Source: Desulfobulbaceae bacterium (GTDB taxonomy: Bacteria; Desulfobacterota; Desulfobulbia; Desulfobulbales; Desulfocapsaceae). Taken from it: a stretch of 10,270 bases of DNA. Positions within the stretch are counted from its first letter, which is position 1, and every line of letters starts with the position of its first letter. A program made the translations under genes and the position numbers. The notes beneath the pieces are model-generated. The model had not been told where the DNA came from, ran no database searches, and saw nothing but the letters and a program-made list of their open reading frames with translations. Where the stretch lies: positions 1 to 10,270 of the forward strand of contig DAOVUU010000044.1 of the NCBI GenBank assembly GCA_030632405.1. The letters run 5' to 3'. Positions 1 to 5,391 of the stretch are shown here, piece by piece.

Positions 1-71
1 CAAAGGTAATGTACGTCCCCCTGCCCAGAGGTATGGGGATTTTTTTAAAGATCAGTCACCTGCTGTATTGA
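1..71 (+). CDS. tctB: TctB-family small membrane subunit, C-terminal end only
   Basis: Only the last 23 codons are inside the window. The frame starts at base 3 and ends at a TGA at 69-71, 17 nt before the TctA start. The tail contains VPLPRGMGIF followed by a hydrophobic stretch ending in LLY. A VPLPRG-like segment near the end is typical of TctB subunits of tripartite tricarboxylate transporters, and tctB normally lies directly upstream of tctA. In these systems TctB is a small protein with about four membrane helices that pairs with the large permease TctA and is fed by a periplasmic binding protein, TctC, which would lie outside the window. A second open frame (2-79) also reads through this stretch and would end 9 nt before tctA, but it is polar and I do not recognise it. 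The call rests on a short piece plus context. Confidence 0.68.
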   Translation, partial: KVMYVPLPRGMGIFLKISHLLY

Positions 72-88
72 TCAGATAAGGAAGGCCC

Positions 89-1579
89 ATGGAAATTTGG
101 TTACTTAGTCTGCAAACTGTATTTAGCCCTTTCACGTTACTGCTGATTTTCGGCGGGGTACTGGCCGGTGTTATGCTCGGAGCCATCCCCGGCCTGAACT
201 CGCCAATGGGTACTGCACTGCTGATCCCCTTCACATATTCAATGGACCCGACAAACGGACTGCTGTTATTGTCTGCGGTTTATTGCGGCGGAACATTCGG
301 TGGATCAATTTCAGCCATTTTGTTCAATGTTCCCGGTGCCCCGGAGGCTTCGGTCACGGGATTTGACGGATACCCCATGGCAAAGTCTGGAAAAGCCGGG
401 AAAGCACTTGGTTTTGCGATTATGTGCAGTTGCCTTGGAGGATTATTCAGTGTCGTTGTTATGACCCTGGTATCACCACAACTTGCCAAAGTCGCGCTCA
501 GTTTTTCCGAGCCGGAATATTTTGCTCTCGCCCTGGCGGCACTCACTCTTATCTCTTCTCTTGGAGGAGATAAAATGCTCAAAGCATTTGTAGTTGGCTG
601 TATCGGACTCCTTGCCGCCACGATAGGAATTGACCCGATGACAAGCATGGAGCGCTTTACCTTTGGTGGAGATGCGCTCATGGGTGGAATAAATTTCATT
701 CCTGCCCTTATCGGTGCATTTGCAGTTGGCGAGATCCTGATGACAGCTGAGGCTGGTGTGGTAAAAACCGACTCATCAATATCCACCGTTTCCACAGAAT
801 TACCCAGCTTTATTGAAATGCTCCGGCTTAAATGGACAATTCTCCGCTCTGCGGTGATTGGCACACTCATTGGTATCCTGCCTGGTGTAGGAGCTACTAC
901 CGCTGCATTTGTCGGATATTCTGAAGCCGTTCGCTGGTCCAAACATCCGGAAAAATTCGGTACCGGTATTCCTGAAGGTATTGCTGCCCCGGAAACATGC
1001 AATAATGCTGCAGCCGGCGGCGCCATGGTTCCTCTGCTCACCCTTGGTATTCCAGGAAGCGCAACTACCGCTGTCATTATCGGCGGATTTATGGTTCACG
1101 GCCTGCAACCGGGCCCGATGCTCTTTCTCAATCAACCTGAATTGATGTATTCAATTTTTATAGCAATGTACCTTGCCAATATCTTCATGCTTTTTTCCGG
1201 TATGATAGTGGCAAAACTTTTTTCCAACTTCAGGAAAATCCGTTATTCCATACTCGGGCCCTGCATCTTTGTGTTTGCCACCGTCGGTGCATTTGGTATC
1301 AGCAACAGCATGATTGACGTCTGGGTAATGTTTGCATTTGGACTTATTGGATATGTTATGAAAAAGTTTGATTACCCGATTGCTCCCTTGATTATTGCAC
1401 TCGTCCTCGGAGAGCTCGCGGAAATTTCACTGAGACGTGGAATGAGAATGGCTGATTATGACCTTTCTGAGTTCCTTTTTCGACCGATCGGCGGAACAAT
1501 CCTGGCGGTGACACTAATCACACTCCTTTTTACCATTTACGGCAAATTAAAGAAAAAGCCGGAGGCCCTGGCAGTTTAA
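89..1579 (+). CDS. tctA: Tripartite tricarboxylate transporter permease TctA
   Basis: This is the large integral-membrane subunit of a TTT-family secondary transporter, which imports carboxylates delivered by a periplasmic binding protein. The 496 residues match the usual length of about 500 and are strongly hydrophobic along most of the chain, consistent with 10-12 membrane helices. Family hallmarks are visible: GAIPGLNSPMGTALLIPFTY at 31-50; FNVPGAPEASVTGFDGYPMA at 79-98; and around 258-345 the segment with ILPGVGA, GIPEGIAAPE, NNAAAGGAMVPLL, TLGIPGS and HGLQPGP. The two PG-containing halves reflect the internal duplication known for TctA. The ATG at 89 has an AAGGAAGG ribosome site a few bases upstream. 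The last residues (KLKKKPEA) are basic and probably cytoplasmic. Its neighbours are a TctB end upstream and carboxylate-metabolising enzymes downstream, so a catabolic uptake role is likely. Substrate specificity cannot be read from TctA, since it is set by the binding protein. A long open frame on the opposite strand (280-1077) is a shadow. Confidence 0.95.
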   Translation: MEIWLLSLQTVFSPFTLLLIFGGVLAGVMLGAIPGLNSPMGTALLIPFTYSMDPTNGLLLLSAVYCGGTFGGSISAILFNVPGAPEASVTGFDGYPMAKSGKAGKALGFAIMCSCLGGLFSVVVMTLVSPQLAKVALSFSEPEYFALALAALTLISSLGGDKMLKAFVVGCIGLLAATIGIDPMTSMERFTFGGDALMGGINFIPALIGAFAVGEILMTAEAGVVKTDSSISTVSTELPSFIEMLRLKWTILRSAVIGTLIGILPGVGATTAAFVGYSEAVRWSKHPEKFGTGIPEGIAAPETCNNAAAGGAMVPLLTLGIPGSATTAVIIGGFMVHGLQPGPMLFLNQPELMYSIFIAMYLANIFMLFSGMIVAKLFSNFRKIRYSILGPCIFVFATVGAFGISNSMIDVWVMFAFGLIGYVMKKFDYPIAPLIIALVLGELAEISLRRGMRMADYDLSEFLFRPIGGTILAVTLITLLFTIYGKLKKKPEALAV

Positions 1580-1635
1580 CTGTTTTGTATTCTGCCGCCT
1601 TGTTATTAAAACCAATTTTATCTCTTTATATTTCC

Positions 1636-1664
1636 AGTCTGATCTGCATTCCGCAGATCAGACT
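1636..1664 (+). terminator. Perfect 12-bp inverted repeat between tctA and the dehydrogenase
   Basis: AGTCTGATCTGC (1636-1647) pairs perfectly with GCAGATCAGACT (1653-1664) around a 5-nt loop, ATTCC. Only three T residues follow, so it is a poor fit for a classical intrinsic terminator. It lies 3 bases before the AGGAGA ribosome site (1668-1673) of the next gene. It could be an attenuator or partial terminator, an mRNA-stabilising or processing hairpin that lowers downstream expression relative to the transporter, or a protein-binding operator. The structure itself is certain; the role is not. Confidence 0.5.
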
Positions 1665-1683
1665 TTCAGGAGAACAGGATTAA

Positions 1684-2673
1684 ATGATCGTAAACAGCGC
1701 GTGTTTGACAGGTGTAAGAAAAATTACGGTGAGGAAAAGAGAATTGCTCCTTTCTGAAGATGAGGTTTTAGTAAAAACCCATGCGGCAGGTATCTGTGGC
1801 CAGGATAAAAATCTGTATAACGGTATAATCCCTCCATCCGGCGGACTCAATACTGAAATGAAGAGTGCGTTTGCATACCCATATTTCTATGGCCATGAAG
1901 CTGGAGGAGTTGTCGTAGAAGTCGGTCGAAATGTGCGTAATTACAAGCCCGGGGATAAAGTTATGGCTTTTGCCTGGGTAGAGACCTACTCAGATTATTT
2001 TAAAGCCAGGGAAGAAGAGCTGGAACCTGTTCCCGAGGGGCTGAGTATGGATCTTGCTTCTCTTGGGGAACCGATCGGATGCGCAGTGTTCTCAGGATTA
2101 TGTTCTAAAATACAACTCGGTGATACTGTCGCTGTCGTCGGTATGGGCTTTGCCGGGCAAGTGTTTGCCCAGGTTGCAAAAAAGAAGGGTGCCCATCAGG
2201 TAATCGGGGTAGATGTTGTTGAGGGCAAGCTCAAACTTGCTGCCAGCCTGGGACTAGACCATGGAATAAACAGCTCTGAAACTGATCCGCTGGCTGCCAT
2301 TCTAGACTTGACCAATGGTCAGGGGGCAGATGTCGTGGTTGAGATGGCTGGAACAGGTGAAGCAGTTCAACTTTGCAATGACGCAGTCAAACATAACGGC
2401 GTACTGGTTTTTTACAGCTGGATCACACAGAACATAAATTTAAACATCTCCCGGTGGCACAACAATTCTCTGCAGGTAGTTAATACAGGTTTAGTCCATC
2501 ACGGCACATTGCAGCGGCATATCTGGGTGCCGCAGGCACTCAGGCCGGTACTGCAAAACCAGATCAATATCGAACCTCTTATTACACATACATACCAACT
2601 TGATGAGATCGATCAGGCAATGGAGACAGCAAACAGTGATCCCAACGCCATAAAAGTATTGATACGACCCTGA
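1684..2673 (+). CDS. Medium-chain (zinc-type) alcohol/polyol dehydrogenase family protein
   Basis: This 329-residue medium-chain dehydrogenase should oxidise a secondary alcohol or hydroxyacid-like substrate with a nicotinamide cofactor in the cytoplasm. The N-terminal GroES-like domain carries the catalytic zinc ligands expected for the family: C38 in GICGQD, H71-E72 in GHEAGG, and E129 in LGEP. The Rossmann domain shows VVGMGFAGQV (151-160), with GxGxxG represented as G153-M-G-F-A-G158, and an acidic D177 at the end of the second strand that suggests NAD rather than NADP. The four-cysteine structural-zinc lobe, usually near residues 95-115, is absent, and the protein is short for the family (about 340-350). 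The ATG at 1684 has AGGAGA 10 nt upstream. It lies between a carboxylate permease and an aconitase-like enzyme, so a step on the imported substrate is a reasonable inference. It resembles sorbitol/threonine-dehydrogenase-like enzymes generally, and I cannot name a specific substrate. Confidence 0.88.
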   Translation: MIVNSACLTGVRKITVRKRELLLSEDEVLVKTHAAGICGQDKNLYNGIIPPSGGLNTEMKSAFAYPYFYGHEAGGVVVEVGRNVRNYKPGDKVMAFAWVETYSDYFKAREEELEPVPEGLSMDLASLGEPIGCAVFSGLCSKIQLGDTVAVVGMGFAGQVFAQVAKKKGAHQVIGVDVVEGKLKLAASLGLDHGINSSETDPLAAILDLTNGQGADVVVEMAGTGEAVQLCNDAVKHNGVLVFYSWITQNINLNISRWHNNSLQVVNTGLVHHGTLQRHIWVPQALRPVLQNQINIEPLITHTYQLDEIDQAMETANSDPNAIKVLIRP

Positions 2674-2750
2674 GGCTAACAACAAAATGCAGCTATTCAG
2701 TATATAGATCATTCTCCATGTTGATTCGACTTCCCGGTTTGAGGTAACAA

Positions 2751-3923
2751 ATGACAGATTTTTTCTATCGACATCTTGCGAAAGCATCGCAGCAGGAAAA
2801 AGTGACTCCCGGCCAGAAAATACAGTTAAAATTTGATCTGGCTCTGGCCCATGACGGAAGTGGTCCTCAAATATTGAAAAAAATCAACTCCAGTAACCAA
2901 AAACTCTCCGGTGCCGGTCGTGTTTTTTTTACCTTAGATCATTCTTTCCCGGCCCCTACCGTACGGGATCGAGAATTTCAACGCGATATTTCCGTCTTCG
3001 CCAAACACAACCCAATCCACCTTTTTAAAAACGGAGAAGGGGTACTCCATCAGGTCGTTGCTGAAAAAGAATCCCTCTGGCCCGGCATGATCATCGTCGG
3101 GGCAGACGGCCATGTCGCGACACAGGGAGCATTCGGTGGCATCGCTTTTTCTCTTTCTGCCGAAGAATTTGTCCAGGCAATATATGCTGACTCCCACGAA
3201 ATCACAGTACCGGAACTTGTAACCATATCACTTGAAGGGACGTTGAAGCAGCCAGCCATGGCAAGAGATATCGCCATGTACATTGTGCATCAATACGGTA
3301 CGGTCATTAGACACAAAGCTGTAATTTTGACTGGAAGTTTAATTGACCAGCTTAACATCAGTGAAAAAATGTCTGTCTGTAATTTCCTGCCCGAAGGTGG
3401 TGTTGTCACTGCTCTGATTCTTCCCCAGGGAGAACAGGAAAAAATTGATATAGCTATAGATTCCAACGATATTAGACCTATGGTAGCCGTACCTGGGAGA
3501 CCATTGCAGTTTACCCGACCGGCGGCCCTTTCGACTGAGAAGATAACCATTGCCATTGCCGGCGGATGTTCCTCCGGTAGATTGGACGATATGAAGATTA
3601 TTGCAGATATCCTTGCTCAAGACGATGTACATCCAGATGTTACATTTATCGTCACCCCCGGCTCCAGAAATATAATGGAGTCTATGGATAAACTCCACAT
3701 TTCAAGCGCTATAAGAAATGGAGGCGCAGTAATCATGCCGCCTGGCTGCGGTCCCTGTCCTGGGAAGCATTTTGGTGTGCTCTGTGACACAGATACCGCT
3801 ATCACCACAACTATAAGCAATATACCTGGACGAATGGGCGCCAGGGAGGCCCGGATATATCTGGCTTCACCGTTGACGGTTGCGCTTTCAGCAGTAAACG
3901 GAAAAATTACAGAACCTCAGTAG
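2751..3923 (+). CDS. Divergent aconitase/LeuC-type hydro-lyase large subunit
   Basis: This 390-residue protein belongs to the aconitase/3-isopropylmalate dehydratase large-subunit superfamily, which uses a [4Fe-4S] cluster to dehydrate and rehydrate hydroxy-carboxylates. Recognisable landmarks are AHDGSGP (33-39), the LDH motif at 62-64, GADGHVATQGAFGG (117-130), CNFLPEGG (210-217), and the cluster cysteines C273 (GGCSSGR), C333 and C336 (GCGPCPG). The end, PGRMG...YLASPLTVALSAVNGKI (359-386), is typical of LeuC. Several positions differ from the classical enzymes: DSH becomes DGH (119-121), SCTNGR becomes GCSSGR, and the NRNFxGR carboxylate-binding motif reads ISNIPGR, so one of its two arginines is missing. 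It is shorter than LeuC (about 420-470), and no LeuD-like small subunit is seen in the window. The ATG has GAGG 6 nt upstream. Family membership is firm. The substrate is unknown, and leucine synthesis is unlikely given the neighbours. Confidence 0.85.
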   Translation: MTDFFYRHLAKASQQEKVTPGQKIQLKFDLALAHDGSGPQILKKINSSNQKLSGAGRVFFTLDHSFPAPTVRDREFQRDISVFAKHNPIHLFKNGEGVLHQVVAEKESLWPGMIIVGADGHVATQGAFGGIAFSLSAEEFVQAIYADSHEITVPELVTISLEGTLKQPAMARDIAMYIVHQYGTVIRHKAVILTGSLIDQLNISEKMSVCNFLPEGGVVTALILPQGEQEKIDIAIDSNDIRPMVAVPGRPLQFTRPAALSTEKITIAIAGGCSSGRLDDMKIIADILAQDDVHPDVTFIVTPGSRNIMESMDKLHISSAIRNGGAVIMPPGCGPCPGKHFGVLCDTDTAITTTISNIPGRMGAREARIYLASPLTVALSAVNGKITEPQ

Positions 3924-4008
3924 CTTTTTTGCCGGTTTTAAAAGACGCATATACTAAAGGGTACCTTCTCTATTTATCAATCTAACACTACAAAAGGAAT
4001 TATTGACC

Positions 4009-5181
4009 ATGACCTTAAAAAGCGGACGCCATTTTTTGCAAATCCCGGGACCCAGCAATGTACCGGACAGAATTTTACATGCTATCGCTCATCCTACAAT
4101 TGATCATCGAGGACCCACCTTTCAAAAACTTTCGAAAGAAGTCCTGCTTGGATCAAGGAGAATCTTCAAAACATCTGACCCGGTAATTATTTTCCCGACT
4201 TCGGGTACCGGTGCCTGGGAAGCGTCCCTGATGAATACGCTGAACCCGGGTGATAAGATATTGATGTTTGAAACGGGACACTTTGCAACTCTATGGCACA
4301 ATATGGCCAAAAAATTCGGTCTGGAAATCGACTTCGTGCCTACCAACTGGCGTCATGGTGTCGATCCGCAAGTCGTCGAAGACAAACTCAGAGAAGACAA
4401 AGACCATCTGATCAAATCGGTTAACGTAGTGCATAATGAGACCTCCACAGGAGTGACAAGTAGAATTTCTGAAATCAGAGATGCAATTGATCGGGTAAAT
4501 CACCCGGCTCTCTTCATGGTTGATACTATTTCATCTCTTGGCTCAATAGACTACCGACATGAAGAATGGAAGGTGGATGTTACCATCGGATGTTCCCAGA
4601 AGGGGCTCATGCTGCCACCTGGCCTCGGCTTTAATGCTGTCAGCCAAAAAGCTCTTGAAGCCTCTAAAAACAACGGTTTCAAGACCCATTTCTGGGACTG
4701 GAATGACATGCTCAAAGCTAATGAAACCTTCTTCTACCCCTCAACCCCATGCACCAACCTTCTCTTTGGCTTGCATGAGGCCATTAAGATGCTGGAAGAA
4801 GAGGGTCTGGACAATGTTTTTGCACGACATGACCGTTTTGCCGAAGCAACTCGCCGTGCGGTAAGGGCATGGGGGCTTGAAGTACTCTGTGAAAAACCTC
4901 AGGAATACAGCAGTGTCCTCACCGCCGTAATGATGCCCGGGGGGAAGGGAGCAGACAATCTGCGCAAAGTGATTCTCGAAAAGGTAAATATGTCTCTTGG
5001 CAATGGGCTTGGTAAAATTGCTGATAAGGTTTTTCGAATCGGTCATCTGGGAGACCTGAACGATTTAAGCTTAATCGGCACCCTGGCCGGTGTGGAAATG
5101 GGGCTGGAGCTTGCCGGCGTGGAGCATACCAAGGGTGGAGTGGCAGCTGCTATGGAGTACTTGACTGCGAGTCTGGTCTAG
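4009..5181 (+). CDS. Class V pyridoxal-phosphate aminotransferase, glyoxylate-type
   Basis: This 390-residue fold-type I aminotransferase resembles serine-glyoxylate (SgaA) and aspartate-glyoxylate (BhcA) aminotransferases, which transfer an amino group to glyoxylate to give glycine. Visible motifs are IPGPSNVP (12-19), PTIDHRGPTF (29-38), PTSGTGAWEASL (63-74), HNETSTGV (142-149), the cofactor-contacting aspartate in VDTISSLGS (171-179), and the lysine that binds pyridoxal phosphate, K198, in GCSQKGLMLPPGL. Near the end VFRIGHLGDLN supplies the conserved carboxylate-binding arginine. Length is normal for the family. The ATG at 4009 is chosen because AAGGAA (3994-3999) stands 9 nt before it; a TTG two codons earlier would sit only 3 nt from that site. 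With a 2-hydroxyacid dehydrogenase downstream, a glycolate-glyoxylate-glycine branch or another 2-oxoacid transamination is plausible. The exact amino donor and acceptor cannot be told from sequence. Confidence 0.9.
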   Translation: MTLKSGRHFLQIPGPSNVPDRILHAIAHPTIDHRGPTFQKLSKEVLLGSRRIFKTSDPVIIFPTSGTGAWEASLMNTLNPGDKILMFETGHFATLWHNMAKKFGLEIDFVPTNWRHGVDPQVVEDKLREDKDHLIKSVNVVHNETSTGVTSRISEIRDAIDRVNHPALFMVDTISSLGSIDYRHEEWKVDVTIGCSQKGLMLPPGLGFNAVSQKALEASKNNGFKTHFWDWNDMLKANETFFYPSTPCTNLLFGLHEAIKMLEEEGLDNVFARHDRFAEATRRAVRAWGLEVLCEKPQEYSSVLTAVMMPGGKGADNLRKVILEKVNMSLGNGLGKIADKVFRIGHLGDLNDLSLIGTLAGVEMGLELAGVEHTKGGVAAAMEYLTASLV

Positions 5182-5244
5182 TACTTCTTTTAAAATTATT
5201 GACATGACCATGCCTCCAAGGTACTTATCCCGCTTGTTGGGGTT

Positions 5245-5260
5245 AACTGTAGTTATAGTT
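5245..5260. promoter_or_regulatory. Imperfect palindrome with a possible -10 box
   Basis: AACTGTA-GT-TATAGTT is an inverted repeat with one mismatch. Its right half contains TATAGT, one base from the consensus -10 box. A TTGACA hexamer lies further upstream at 5199-5204, but it is too far from this -10 to pair with it, and the sequence 17 nt after it (TACTTA) is a weak match. The gap between the aminotransferase and dehydrogenase genes is the longest in the cluster, so an internal promoter with an operator is conceivable. Support is weak. Confidence 0.2.
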
Positions 5261-5266
5261 TGAATA

Positions 5267-5370
5267 GAACATCGAACACCGAACATTCAACATCGAACAC
5301 CGAATGAGAAAAACAGAATAAGTACTTCAATTTTCACGTATCATTTTATTCGGTGTTCGATGTTCGGCGT
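5267..5370. repeat. Heptamer-based intergenic inverted-repeat element
   Basis: The left part is a string of near-heptamers: GAACATC, GAACACC, GAACATTC, AACATC, GAACACC, GAATGAG (5267-5308). It includes two exact copies of AACATCGAACACCGAA (5268-5283 and 5289-5304), 21 bp apart. The right part (5348-5364) is a perfect 17-bp inverted copy of 5289-5305, separated by a 42-nt AT-rich spacer. The unit is absent from the rest of the window. It has the look of a dispersed, non-coding repeat family, similar to the CGAACATCGAA-rich intergenic repeats I associate with deltaproteobacterial genomes; that comparison is from memory. It overlaps the GTG that would extend the next gene, which argues against that longer start. 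Confidence 0.8.
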
Positions 5371-5377
5371 CTTTTTT
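5289..5377 (+). terminator. Possible stem and T-run ahead of the dehydrogenase gene
   Basis: If transcribed, 5289-5305 and 5348-5364 would form a 17-bp perfect stem with a large loop, and a run of six T follows at 5372-5377, just before the AGGAAAA ribosome site of the next gene. This could stop or attenuate read-through from the aminotransferase gene. The loop is much longer than in normal intrinsic terminators and 7 nt separate the stem from the T-run, so this is tentative. Confidence 0.3.
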
Positions 5378-5391
5378 CACAGGAAAATCTA

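Noticed and set aside
2..79. Alternative open frame at the left edge ending at TAA 77-79.
   Set aside because: Its polar translation matches nothing I know, whereas the overlapping frame ending at 71 has a TctB-like VPLPRG tail.
280..1077. Long open frame of 265 codons on the - strand within tctA.
   Set aside because: It is antisense to an unmistakable TctA, its translation has no recognisable motifs, and it looks like a codon-bias shadow.
5267..5370. CRISPR array.
   Set aside because: The repeats are 7-21 bp apart without unique spacers, one copy is inverted, and there are no cas genes.
5353..5391. Upstream GTG start adding 13 residues to the FAD/Fe-S dehydrogenase.
   Set aside because: The extension is encoded by the inverted-repeat element, and a good ribosome site sits directly before the ATG at 5392.
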